Below are positions 1 to 9,685 of a stretch of DNA of 64,000 nucleotides, in pieces (the stretch's first letter is position 1; each line of letters starts with the position of its first letter). The notes beneath the pieces were generated by a model. That model was not told where the DNA came from. It did not search any database and worked only from the letters and a program-made list of their open reading frames with translations. Source of the stretch: Rhinolophus ferrumequinum (Eukaryota > Chordata > Mammalia > Chiroptera > Rhinolophidae); NCBI RefSeq assembly GCF_004115265.2, contig NC_046292.1, positions 10,868,001 through 10,932,000 on the forward strand, read 5' to 3'. The translations under genes were made by a program, and so were the position numbers.

Positions 1-701
1 AGTGGGTTGTTACAGGGGTTAAAGGAGGCAATCAGTGGTGACGAAGTGGCAAGCAACGTTTAGGACACGGAGTGGAGATTTTTATTGTTCCCTGATGCAG
101 TCAAGACCGTGGCATAGAGACGGGACATCACAGGGCCAAGGAGATGGTCTCCAGAGCCTCTGGAGACAAGTACCTCTGCTTTTGCCCTACACACACCTTC
201 AGGGCAGTCTCAGAAGGAAGGGGCTCTGGACTCAGCTCAGACACCCCCACATGTATTCAATAAACTTTAAGTACCCCGAGTGCCCATCCCATGCTGGGAC
301 CACCAAAAAAGTCAAAGCACTGCCCTCAAGATGCCAACGGTCCAGTGGGGGCAGAGATGGTGTCATGCCCTGTGACACTGCAGCCCTGGAGGTTGGGGTG
401 ATGGGGACCTAGGGTCAGGAGGCTTCTGACCCTAGGTCAGCGAGGAGCTTCCTGGAGGAGGGGGCCATGACGAACCACCATCTTGCTTGTTAGACCTTTG
501 CCTCTCAGAGCCGAGGCCAGGACTGCATGTGATTCTATTTCTCCCAGACTGTGCCCTCCCTCGCTCCTGCCTGGCCCCCTGCCCTGTGCCCCGATCCACC
601 GCTACAATTAAGCATAAGGAGAGCTCACCTGTCGCTGGAATGTGAAATGTGGGCAGGGAGGGCACCACCCTCAGGACCCCTGGGTCCCAGCCCTGGGCTC
701 T

Positions 702-721
702 GCTGCCCCCTGGTGGCAGAA
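702..721 (+). promoter_or_regulatory. CTCF-like binding motif
   Basis: The bases GCTGCCCCCTGGTGGCAGAA contain the CTCF core CCCCCTGGTGGCAG, a near-perfect match to the vertebrate consensus CCNNNNGGNGGCAG with the usual C-rich upstream half. It lies outside any recognised repeat, in the EPHA2-ARHGEF19 intergenic space, where a loop anchor would make sense. Occupancy cannot be judged from sequence. Confidence 0.5.
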
Positions 722-844
722 CTGGGAAGGATGCTACTCCCCCAGGGAAAACCAGTTAATGAACAGCAATTACGATAAAAAAGAAAATAATGACGATAGT
801 CATCGCCTCACAGTTTGTAAAGTAGCTTCTCAGTCAGTCAAAAG

Positions 845-1045
845 CTGCACAGAGTAGAGTGCAGGACCCTGGACTGAAACCAGATGGGGATTTAAGTCCT
901 GCGTCAGGCTCTAACTGGTTATGTGACGTTGAGCAAGTCATGTCACCTCTGAGCCTCAGACTCCTCAGCTGTCGAATGGGTGACAAAAATAAGGTTGGTG
1001 CAAAGATTAAATGACCTAGCGCTTCTTACAGAGACGGAACGGAAG
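845..1045 (+). repeat. MIR SINE (ancient)
   Basis: Shows the MIR core in order: an 'all-caps' tRNA-related head remnant, 'ggttatgtgac', 'gagcaagtcatgtcacctctgagcctc', then the tail with 'tgcaaagattaaatgacc'. Diverged and with small gaps, as expected of a repeat older than the eutherian radiation. Confidence 0.7.
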
Positions 1046-1109
1046 CCAACAATACCACCATTGTTATCATAATAACACTTGCCAGTCTGCAGTAGATCAC
1101 CTCCCCATT

Positions 1110-1265
1110 GCATAATGCTTTTTGCAAAGTCCTTTATCAAGGTGGCACCTCCTTGAATCTGCATTATTATTCCCATTTAACAGATGAGGGAATTGAGGCC
1201 CAGAGCATCATGGCTTGTAAGTGGTAAAGCAGGACTCAAAGCCAAGTCGGCCTGACTCCAACTCA
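1110..1265 (-). repeat. MIR fragment, reverse orientation
   Basis: Carries the reverse-complement MIR signature 'cccatttaacagatgaggg', 'attgaggcccagag' and 'gtaagtggtaaagcaggactcaaa'. Together with the neighbouring forward MIR this is typical old mammalian intergenic filler. Confidence 0.55.
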
Positions 1266-1529
1266 AGTTCTCGTTTCTCCACACCTCGCTTTGGACACTA
1301 ATGCACCTGAGTCTTTATTGCCTCATTTAAATAAGCAGGCACGGCTTCTGCTTCCTTCTGCCTCTTCTTCCACCTTCTCCCACACCCACTCCGCCATCTG
1401 GAATGCTAGGTCCAGCAGCTGACCCTTCTCTCCTTCCTGACTGTGACCCCAGCCCTTGGGGCAGCTCATGAACCAAGAGCTTGAAAGTGGCTTCCAAAGG
1501 TTGTCCTGTCCATCCCCCTGCACCCCACC

Positions 1530-1715
1530 CAGAGATGACTGTTCATCCTGTTCTTCACGCTGCTCAGGGGAGGAGATTCCATAACTCTGCTTCCTTCACC
1601 CGCCCGGGTGTGTGTTACAGTTCCCACAGTCAGGAAAGTCTACCTTTTGTCTAACCAGAGTCCCTCCTGCTGCAGTTCCAGCCCATTCCCTTTTGTTCTT
1701 TCTCCAGGAGCATCA
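1530..1715. repeat. CR1/L3-like LINE fragment
   Basis: The text 'ggggaggagattccataac' followed by 'gtctaaccagagtccctcctgctgcagttccagcccattccc' pattern matches the conserved 3' part of mammalian CR1/L3 elements as I remember it. It is short and strongly diverged, so family assignment is tentative. Confidence 0.45.
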
Positions 1716-2029
1716 GAAATACAATCTGGGGAGGACACTGGAGGCCCAAAGACAGGGACCCTGGAATGAGGAAGGGTCACTTAGGGACAGGAAGTGAGAG
1801 CTGAGCCCAAGTTCAAATCCAGGTCAGAGTGGCAAGAGTGGCTAAGCCAGCTCCTGGTGCCCAGAGCGGCCTCAGCCCAGGTGGGGCAGCCTCACCCACA
1901 GCCTGCAGGCACCCAACCCCCACCCCCCGCCATTGTGGCTCATACCAGGGGCTGGCGTGGGAAGCAGAGCTGGTCTGAGGGGGCGTGAAGAGCTCAGGCT
2001 CAGGATTCGTGGGAGCTGGGTTCGAATCC

Positions 2030-2185
2030 CCTCAGTCCTTCAACAAACATCTCTGTGCCAGACACTGCACTGGGCACTGTGGCCACAGCCAAGGTCCCAG
2101 GGACTGAGCTGATGCCCTCATGGAGCTCACAGTCCAATGGGGAGGTAACAGTAAACAGGTCAATAAATGAATAAACAAGGACCTC
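2030..2185. repeat. L2/MIR-class ancient fragment
   Basis: Contains the familiar 'ctctgtgccagacactg...gggcactg' and 'catggagctcacagtccaatggggagg' signature, ending in 'caataaatgaataaacaagg'. This signature belongs to very old mammalian interspersed repeats; the exact family cannot be settled by eye. Confidence 0.45.
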
Positions 2186-2358
2186 AGAGTGGCACGCAGA
2201 AGGGTGGTGAGACCCCATATGCGAGGGTGATCAGGGAAGGTCTCCTGAGGAGGTGGCGTTTGGGTCAAGGCCTGAATAACAAGAAGGAGCCAGACTTCAT
2301 GATCCGAAGGGAGAATATCCCAGGGAGATGAGCAGCCAGGGTAGAAAGCCGAGATTAG

Positions 2359-2741
2359 GGGCCGGCCCGGTGGCTCAGGCGGTTGGAGCTCCCGTGCTCC
2401 TAACTCCGAAGGCTGCCGGTTCGATTCCCACATGGGCTGGTTGGCTCTCAACCACAAGGTTGCCAGTCAACTCCTCGAGGTGGGCAGTGCCCCCTGAAAC
2501 TAAGATTGAACATGGCACCTTGAGCTGAGCTGCCTGGCTCAGTTGGTTGGAGAACAGGCTCTCAACCACAGAGTTGCCGGTTCGACTCCTGCAAGGGATG
2601 GTGGGCTGTGCCCCCTGCAACTAGAAAACGGCAACTGGACCTGGAGCTGAGCTGCGCCCTCTACAACTAAGACTGAAAGGACAACAACTTGAAGCTGAAT
2701 GGCACCCTCCACAACTAAGATTGAAAAAAAAAAGAAAAGAA
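2359..2741 (+). repeat. Composite tRNA-derived bat SINE, copy 1
   Basis: Starts GGCCGGCCCGGTGGCTCAGG and contains two tRNA-like units, each with a pol III B-box-like GGTTCGAtTCC/ GGTTCGACTCC. It is flanked by a 16-bp target-site duplication, AGAAAGCCGAGATTAG (2343-2358) and AGAAAGCTGAGATTAG (2742-2757), differing at one C/T. The tail holds two copies of a ~45-bp module built on 'CCCTCCACAACTAAGA' and ends in an A-rich run; it lacks the final 'GTCCTGGAAGTACACACTG' segment that copies 2 and 3 have. Nearly intact duplications point to a fairly recent insertion. Confidence 0.85.
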
Positions 2742-2834
2742 AGAAAGCTGAGATTAGAATGAGCTTGGAATCTAGAGACCAACTAGAAAGACGGCAGGGC
2801 CAGCAAGCCTGTGTGGGGCTCTAGTGTATGGGCT

Positions 2835-2990
2835 TGACCAGAGCCTTGCTCTCTGATGTCAGTTTTCTCATCTGTAAAATGGGATCACCAATACCGCTTA
2901 AAATGGAGATGGCCACACACCGGCCTCATCCCAGGTAGGTGGCCCATAAGTGGTACCTGGCATATTATCATTGCTCTACTATCAGCTCCA
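2835..2990 (+). repeat. MIR tail fragment
   Basis: Reads 'cagttttctcatctgtaaaatgggatcacc' style MIR 3' half and then 'gtggcccataagtggtacctggcatattatcattg'. Diverged and truncated at its 5' side. Confidence 0.55.
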
Positions 2991-3418
2991 TCAATGGCAT
3001 CCTTCAGCGTTTCATTTCAACATCATCCCACAGCCCAAAACCACCCCCACCAGTCACACAGGGTTGCGCAACCACTTAGTCAGGTATGGAAGGGTTTTAG
3101 GTCTCATCCAAATGCATTGCACTTCACAGTTTATAAAGCATTTCCTCTGATCCTTCCAGTGCCCTGCGGAGTTAGGTTGCTGTAGAAATCTTTGGATTTC
3201 TGTAGAAATCAGTCCCTGGCACATAGAGGGTTCTCTAAGAAAGTCAAGTCGGGGTCCTGTCGCTCCCACCCTCTAGATGAACTTTCAAATTCCAAAGGCC
3301 TTTCTTACCAAATTTCCTCTCTCTGAAGAAAGGATCATTTTCCAGCCACACAGATCTCTAAGCCTGGCAGGTTTTGGCTCACAGCTAAGCTCTGTTGTGA
3401 TCAAAAGCTGACTCTCCA

Positions 3419-3879
3419 GGCCGGCCCAGTGGCTCAGGCGGTTAGAGTTCCATGCTCCTAACTCCTAAGTCTGCTGGTTCGATTCCCACATGGGCCAGTG
3501 GGCTCTCAACCACAAGGTCACCAGTTCAATTCCTCAAGTTCCGCAAGGGATGGTGGGCTCCGCCCCCTGCAACTAAGATTGAACACGGCACCTTGAACGA
3601 GCTGCCGCTGAGCTCCTGAATGGCTCAGTTGGTTGGAGTGCGTCCTCTCAACCACAGGGTTGCTGGTTCGACTCTCGCAAGGGGTGGTGGGCTGCATCCC
3701 CTGCAACTAGCAATGGCAACTGGACCTGGAGTTGAGCTGTGCCCTCCACAACTAAGACTGAAAGGAGAACAACTTGACTTGGAAAAACGTCCTGGAAGTA
3801 CACACTGTTCTCCAATAAAGTCCTGTTCCCCTTCCCCAATAAAATCTTAAAAACAAAACTATATTTTTTTTTTTTAAAA
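3419..3879 (+). repeat. Composite tRNA-derived bat SINE, copy 2
   Basis: Head begins GGCCGGCCCAGTGGCTCAGG. A perfect 16-bp target-site duplication AAAAGCTGACTCTCCA flanks it (3403-3418 and 3880-3895). It is the full-length form: tRNA-like head, second tRNA-like unit, a single tail module, then 'GTCCTGGAAGTACACACTG', 'CCAATAAAGTCCTG' and 'CCCAATAAAATCTTAAAAA'. The perfect duplication indicates a young insertion. Confidence 0.88.
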
Positions 3880-3921
3880 AAAAGCTGACTCTCCATGAAA
3901 ACCCAGAAAAAATATTGGAGC

Positions 3922-4042
3922 TTGGGGTGGCTGGTTAGCTCAGTTGGTTAGAGCGTGGTGCTGATAACACCAAGGTTGCCCAACGTTGCTGGTTCAATCT
4001 CCTCATAGGCCACTGTGAGCTGCGCCCTCCTTAAAAAAAAAA
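3922..4042 (+). repeat. Short tRNA-derived SINE (VES-like, tRNA-Ile type)
   Basis: About 120 bp, with an A-box-like 'GGTTAGCTCAGTTGGTTAGAG' run, the anticodon-arm text 'GTGGTGCTGATAACACCAAGG', a B-box-like GGTTCAATCTCC and the end 'CCACTGTGAGCTGCGCCCTCC' plus A-tail. Flanks repeat AATATTGGAGC (3911-3921) and AGTATTGGAGC (4043-4053). A different, simpler family from the composite SINEs on either side; I take it for a VES-type bat SINE. Confidence 0.75.
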
Positions 4043-4359
4043 AGTATTGGAGCCAAAAGGCTCCTTGGACCCTCCAACATGGAAGCAGAACAGGAGCAGG
4101 CCAAGGTCAAGGTCAGATCAAGGAGTTTAGCCAGTGATGCCTCTCTTCCTCTCTTCTTGTCAAGCTGCTGGTTCCAGAGGAGGGCAGCTTCTGGCTCTCT
4201 GCTTGGCCATGTCCCTGTCCCATCAGCTCCATTTCATCTCTCAGGCTGTAGCTTAGGCGGCACTGCCTCCAGGAGGCCTGCCCTGATCCCCTGTGAGAGC
4301 TGACTTCGCCCTTATTTGCCCAACCACAGCCCTAAGGTTTCTCCCACCAGGCTACTGGG

Positions 4360-4990
4360 TAAAGTTTCTGTTGAAGTGTAACTCCCATGAAAGTACACAG
4401 ACCTTAAGTGTGCAGCTCAGTGGATTGTCCCGAAATGAACAACCTGCTGTAAACAGCACTGTCAGACTCCTCCCCCACCAGTTACTACTCCAGCCTCAGG
4501 GTACCCCCTCCAGACCTCTACCCATCCTTAGTGTTGCCTGTCTTTGTACTTTATGCAAATACAATAAACTGAGAAATCTTCTCTTATGTCCGGCTTCTCT
4601 CACTTTATGTCTGGATCCGTCCATGTTTTCACACATAGTTGCAGATGGTTTATTCTCCTTACTGTATAGTATTTCCCTGTGTGACTAGGCCACAATGTAT
4701 CCATTTATCATTTTACCAAGAGCTTTTGAGTAATTTCTAGTATGGGGGCAATTGGTGCACAGCGCTGCTGAGGACATTCCAGTCAGTCTGTCTTTCAGGG
4801 CACGTATGCAAACGTTTCTGTTGTGTGTATACCCGAAGAAAGAATGGGATTGCTGGGTCATAGGCCCAGACTCGGCTTTGGCAAATGTAGCCAAACTGTT
4901 TTCCGAAGTGGTTGTGCCAATTTACACCCTGCCAACGGTACAGGAGGGGCCTGCTGCCCACGTCCTTGCCAACTTTCCACACTGTGCTTC
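4360..4990. repeat. L1M-type 3' region fragment
   Basis: Successive landmarks of old L1 3' sequence are readable: 'ccggcttctctcactttatg', 'gatccgtccatgttttcac', 'gtatagtatttccctgtg', 'gaatgggattgctgggtcat', 'ccaaactgttttccgaagtgg' and 'gccaatttacaccctgccaac'. Diverged and broken by small gaps, consistent with an L1M copy from before the bat radiation. It carries no retained L1 protein-coding frame. Confidence 0.7.
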
Positions 4991-5079
4991 ATCTGTCCAT
5001 TTGTCTGTGTCACCTATCAGAGTGGGAGGATGCTACTTACGTCCCCGGCCCATGGGAGACACAAGTGAGAGAGAGGAGA

Positions 5080-5175
5080 ACAAAGGGAATTGGAAGGGAG
5101 GCGGAAGGGGAGAGAGAGAAGAGGAGGAAGAGGGGCAGTGGGGGAAGAAGAAAGAGGGAGGGGGGAGGAGGAAAT
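5080..5175 (+). repeat. Purine-rich (GA/GGA) low-complexity tract
   Basis: Roughly 95 bases of almost only G and A on the plus strand, with repeated GGAGG, GAAGAGG and GGGGGGAGG units and very few pyrimidines. Such homopurine runs can adopt triplex structures; here nothing beyond the composition is visible. Confidence 0.7.
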
Positions 5176-6230
5176 CAACAAAGAAACCAGCCAGTACCTC
5201 CAGTGGAGCCCCGGAGGGGGCGCCCCTGCTGGGGCTACAGCTGGGGATCCTGGTTCACTCTGAAACCGCAGTGTACCCTGAAAATAAACAATTGAATAAG
5301 ACAGTTTTAGCAGTTTCATTTTGGGATAAAATCTAAACAATAGGTTCGGAGTTTGGGGACTATTGGGAGCAAGGGTACAGCAGGATCCTCCCTGGCACTG
5401 CAGAGAACAGGGTTGGCACTGGGTGCGGAGGGGGTCGCAGGGAGCCATTGAGATGGGCTCCTCGTTTGGAGACTGGCTGAGCAGACACCCTCGGGAGCCA
5501 AAGCCCCTGCCCCGGATGTGCCCGCCCCGTCTCCTGCACATTACCACCCCTCTTTTCTCCTCCTGCTGCAGCAAGCAGGAGCAGGGCCCTGGGTCCTTGG
5601 CCAAGACCAGGAACCAGGGCAGGGCCTACTGGGCAGAGGCAGGTACCACTGAGAGAGGGGCTCTCCCTACATGTCTTGCACGGATCTACCTCCTGGGCAG
5701 GTGGGAATGAGGGAAGTGGGCCTGGTGCAGCTTGCACAGCGCTGGTCTCCCTGCCTGGCACATGACCTCAAAGCCAGGTGCCCCCCCCACCCCACCTCAG
5801 CCCCCAGTAGTCTAACCCAGACTCAGGTGTCAGCCAGAACCAGGACGTGCCAGGGCAGGTTCAAGGCAGGAGAGCTTGTGTTCTCTGCTTCGCCGACCTG
5901 TACCAACCTTAGCTCTCTCCACGCAGATTCAGCTGTGCAAGAAGCAGAGGCCTTTGGTCTTCACTCAGGGCACAAATCCTGTTCTTGGACTTTATGAGTT
6001 CCCGAAATCCTTAAGGGCCAGAAGCCTCACCTCCTCACAAGGGCCCCCATGCACTGGCTATGCAGCTCTGACACAATAAAGGCCACCATTTTTGCAGTTT
6101 CTTATGGGCCAGGCACTTATATACTTTATTTCACAGTGGCTCCATGGAGTAGGTGCAGTTATCACCATCCCCATTTTGCAGATGTGGTAACTGAGACTTA
6201 GAGCCATTGTCTTGCTTAAAATCACGTATA
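5176..6230. other. Intergenic stretch, no gene seen
   Basis: Unique-looking GC-rich sequence with no exon I can support. Its right end (about 6090-6215) carries an ancient MIR/L2-class signature ('gggccaggcacttat', 'ccattttgcagatgtggtaactgagac'). Confidence 0.5.
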
Positions 6231-6233
6231 TTC

Positions 6234-6356
6234 ACATGTGTATATATATGTGTATGTATACATGTGCATGTGTGTATAAAAATATAAGGAGATATATATA
6301 TATATGTATACATATATACATACATATATATAAAATATACATACATATATATAAAA
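6234..6356. repeat. (TA/TG)n low-complexity repeat
   Basis: Alternating pyrimidine-purine runs made of TATA, TGTATA and CATATA units, decayed but continuous. Creates spurious Tyr/Ile/His-rich open frames on both strands. Confidence 0.85.
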
Positions 6357-6439
6357 TTTCCTACCTGTGTCCAATGGGAGGGCATAGAAGCAGAGACACT
6401 CGGTAGCAATGAGCACACCCAGCGCGCAGATCTTGGGTC

Positions 6440-7400
6440 CTAAGCACTACTCTCCAATAAAGGAACTACACTCCATAGAGAAATGACTGTTTCTAGCACT
6501 GAGGCAGAGAAAATACAAGAAGCGTCTGGAGCATCTTATAGTGCTAGAAAGTAAGGAAATGCTCAAAGAAACAAAAGGATGGGGGGATGTCCGACAGACA
6601 TAGGAGCTAATCTGAAAGAGCTCCCAATGGCCCAAAGTGGAACAATTTGAACAACAAAATAAATACCTCAGTATTGAAGTATAACCCAAAGGATAAGATA
6701 AACAAATGCTTGCTAGAAATAAATGATTGATGAAATAAATGGGGAGAGGGGGGAAACAAATCTTCCTTACAGAAGACTTCCAAATAATACATGTAGATAC
6801 ATCTTCCAGAAGGTGGGACGTGCCTCCAACCCCCACTCCCCTGACCTGAGTGTGTGCTCCACTTGCTTCCAGAGAACAAAGCCTGGCTGACACCCACTTA
6901 ACCATGTAACCAAGGTCACATGCCTCCCGAGATCATGTGATGAGGGCACTTGGCCTCTGCGGTTTTCCTCCCCCAAACCCATAACTCCTGTCTAGTCATG
7001 AGAAAAACATCAGATCCACCAAACGGAGGGACGGTCTAACAAAATACTGACCAGAACTCCTCAAAATTGTCAAGGTCATGAAAAACAAGGCAAGTGTGAG
7101 AAACCGTCACGGACCAGAGGAAGCTTGGGAGATGTGACGACGAAAGGCAATGTGGGTTCTTGAATTGGATCCTGGAACCGAAGAAGGACATTAGTGGAAA
7201 AACTGGTGAAATCCGAATAAAGTTTGGAGTTCGGCTAATAGCCACGTACCAATGTTGGTTTCTTCGTGCACCATGGTAATGTAACATGTTGACAATGGGA
7301 AAACTCAGAGAGGCGTGTATGGAACTCCTTGTACAATCTTTGCAACTTTTCCGTAAACCTAACAGTATTCTAAAGTAACAGTATTTATTAAAAAAAAAAA
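6440..7400 (+). repeat. Old L1 3' end
   Basis: The right end is diagnostic: 'gtgtatggaactccttgtacaatctttgcaacttttccgtaaac' pattern followed by 'ctaacagtattctaaagtaac' and an A-rich tail at 7388-7401, matching the 3' terminus of L1M elements as I know it. The upstream part ('ctcaaaattgtcaaggtcatgaa', 'gatgtgacgacgaaaggcaatg') also fits. The left boundary is a guess. No coding capacity is visible. Confidence 0.65.
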
Positions 7401-7401
7401 T

Positions 7402-8074
7402 TACACGGGGTATAAACACCTGAACCAGAATTTAAATTCCAGGGTCTCCGCGCCCTTAGCCTCCTGCACCATCTCATGTTAGAAAGTCATCCCCAAAGCA
7501 TTCCTCATGGGCGTGAGCTTCTCCCCACCTGCCCATGTTTGCCCTCTGGGGCCACCCCAATTCATGTTTGCTTTGCTCCATGACCGCCTTTTGAGGGCTG
7601 AAGGATGCTCCTGTCCCTCCAGGTGTTCTCTAGTCCCAGGTCCTTCCACTCTCTCGGGTGACTTGCATTTCAGTGAATCGTCTTCCCCAGCATTTGTCCC
7701 TCTTTTGCAGCAGCCATCAATTCCACTTGGGGATCCATGGAGTTTCAGGGCAGACAATTCCCCAACCTGGCTCCAGGGACAGAGCACATGACCTAGGTGG
7801 TCTATCAGCACACACCATCCCCTGGCCTTTGTGATCAGCTCAGAGGTAGCCATGTGATCTAAGCAGGTCCAAGCAGAGAGCATCCCAGGACTGGGAGAAT
7901 GCTGGGACAAAGACAATGTTCTTCTTCCACGTTGGACGTGAGCCTTAGGATGAAGGTGACATCAAGGATAACAGAGTAGAAAAATGTACAGAGCTGGGTC
8001 CTCAGTGATACCTATGAGCCACTGGATCCAGCCTTGCCTGAAGCCCACACTGCCTCTACACTTCTCAGTTATGA
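7402..8074. other. Intergenic stretch, no gene seen
   Basis: No recognised repeat or gene. Open frames on both strands at 7479-7916 lack splice context and recognisable domains. Confidence 0.5.
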
Positions 8075-9128
8075 GAATGGTAGTAGACTGGGAAATGGTC
8101 CCCCCAAAGGCATCCATATTCTAATGCCTGTGAATGTTATCTCATATGACCAAAAAAAAAAGGGGGTGGATAGGTCGTTGTTGCTGGGATTTAAATTAAG
8201 AATTATGGGCCGGCCCGGTGGCTCAGGCAGTTAGAGCTCCATGCTCCTAACTCCGAAGGCTGCCGGTTCGATTCCCACATGGGCCAGTGGGCTCTCAACC
8301 ACAAGGTTGCCGGTTCGACTCCTCGAGTCCCGCAAGGGATGGTGGGCAGTGCCCCCTGCAACTAAGATAGAACACAGCACCTCGAGTTGAGCTGCCGCTG
8401 AGCTCCCGGGTGGCTCAGTTGGTTGGAGCACGTCATCTCAACCACAATGTTGCCTGTTCGACTCCCACAAGGGATGGTGGGCCGTGCCCCCTGCAACTAG
8501 CAACAGGCAACTGGACCTGGAGCTGAGCTGTGCCCTCCACGACTAAGACTGAAAGGACAACAACTTGACTTGGAAAAAAGTCCTGGAAGTACACACTGTT
8601 CCCAATAAAGTCGTGATCCCCTTCCCCAATAAAATCTTTAAAAAATAAAAAAAAGAATTATGAGATGGGCAGCTGATCTGGGGTGGGAGGGCCCAAATGC
8701 AATCCCATGCATCCTTATAAGAGTGAGGCAGAGGAAGATGTGACATAGACACACAGAGAAGGCAATGTGACCACAGAAGCAGAGACTGGAGTGAGGTACC
8801 TGCCAGCCAAGAAATGCTGGCAGCAAACATAAGCTAGAAGAGACAATGAGCTGGAAGGAACAATTCTCCCCTGGAAAACATCTCCACTACAGATGGAACA
8901 CGGACCTCTGCATGCCTGGATTTGGGCCCAATGATACTGATTTCAGACTTCTTGCCTCCAGAACTATAAGAGAATAAATTTCTGTTGTTTTAAGTCGCCT
9001 AGTTTGTCATAATTTGTTATAGAAACTATAAGGAACAAATACAAGAACGAATAAATTCTCTTTAATATTTAAGCCTATTTGAATTTGCTATTTTGTGAAT
9101 TGCAACCCAAAGAAGTCTAACTGATACA
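8075..9128 (+). mobile_element. Fossil MaLR-type LTR remnant(s), split by a SINE
   Basis: Left part shows the LTR motif 'tggtccccccaaaggcatcc'-like text. The right part shows 'catccttataagagtgaggcag', 'ttgcctccagaactataag' and 'aataaatttctgttgttttaag', ending near '...ctaactgataca' at 9128. This is the MaLR (ERVL-related) LTR group, ancient in eutherians. It is a decayed relic with no internal coding part, and a young SINE has inserted into it. A second, similar LTR end just downstream may mean two adjacent fragments. Confidence 0.6.
8208..8652 (+). repeat. Composite tRNA-derived bat SINE, copy 3
   Basis: Full-length form with head GGCCGGCCCGGTGGCTCAGG, second tRNA-like unit, one tail module and the terminal 'CCCAATAAAATCTTTAAAAA'. 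Flanked by AAGAATTATG at 8198-8207 and 8653-8662. It has landed inside the MaLR LTR relic, so it is younger than that. Confidence 0.88.
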
Positions 9129-9264
9129 ACAGTTCCTCTCCCGTGAAGAGGTGAAATCTACAGAAGGGCAAATCCCCAGTGGGGGGCAGCCAGAGACCCT
9201 CCTGATCTCTGGCTGGGGAAATGGGGCTTGGGTAGGGTCAGCATCAGATGGCTCACAGACTCCA

Positions 9265-9685
9265 AGCGAAGGCATTATGGGAGTTTATTTACAAACAAGT
9301 CACAACGATCAGGGCCCACACCGGCTCTGGCCAGAAGACCCCAAGTACATATAGGTCCCAGTATCCATTAATACCAGAGCTTTTCCCAGCCAGGCGCCTG
9401 CTGGAGGGACCAAGAGTCAGGCAGGGTCAAGGGCATGGAAGGGAGAGGGCCCCACTCATTGTCAGATATCAGAGGTCACCTGTTGTGGCCCCCATGCCAG
9501 AGGAAGAAACCGCCCGTGGCCCTGAAGAGTGGACACTGAGGAGCATGAGGACAGGCTGTATTCTCGATGCCTGGCCACAGAGCAGAAGTCCCCGTAGCAG
9601 CCATGGGGCATGGAGACACTGCAGGGCCCCTCCAGACCTGTCCGGGAGCCGGGCATGAGCTGGTGTCCTAGGCCATGGCTGCCCA
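9265..9685 (-). other. ARHGEF19: ARHGEF19 3' untranslated region
   Basis: Runs from the stop at 9686-9688 to just past the AATAAA at 9284-9289. Unique sequence without interspersed repeats, in contrast to the LTR/SINE block immediately to its left, which supports it being transcribed UTR. Confidence 0.55.
9284..9289 (-). terminator. ARHGEF19: Probable ARHGEF19 polyadenylation signal
   Basis: TTTATT on the plus strand is AATAAA on the transcribed strand, about 400 bases past the ARHGEF19 stop codon and the first such hexamer downstream of it. This would give a 3' UTR of about 9265-9685. Confidence 0.6.

Larger units (their letters stand above)
1..2342. other. Intergenic stretch without a supported gene
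   Basis: No open frame here has splice-site context or a product I recognise; the short frames are ordinary chance frames in GC-rich mammalian DNA. It holds a CTCF-like motif, MIR copies, a CR1/L3-like fragment and an L2-class fragment, listed separately. By human synteny it should lie between EPHA2 and ARHGEF19, which is an inference. Confidence 0.6.

Noticed and set aside
35-412. 125-codon frame at the left edge
   Set aside because: No recognisable protein and no exon context; ends in ordinary intergenic sequence.
2359-2741. tRNA genes suggested by A- and B-box-like sequences
   Set aside because: These boxes belong to tRNA-derived SINEs with A-tails and target duplications; no cloverleaf of a functional tRNA is present.
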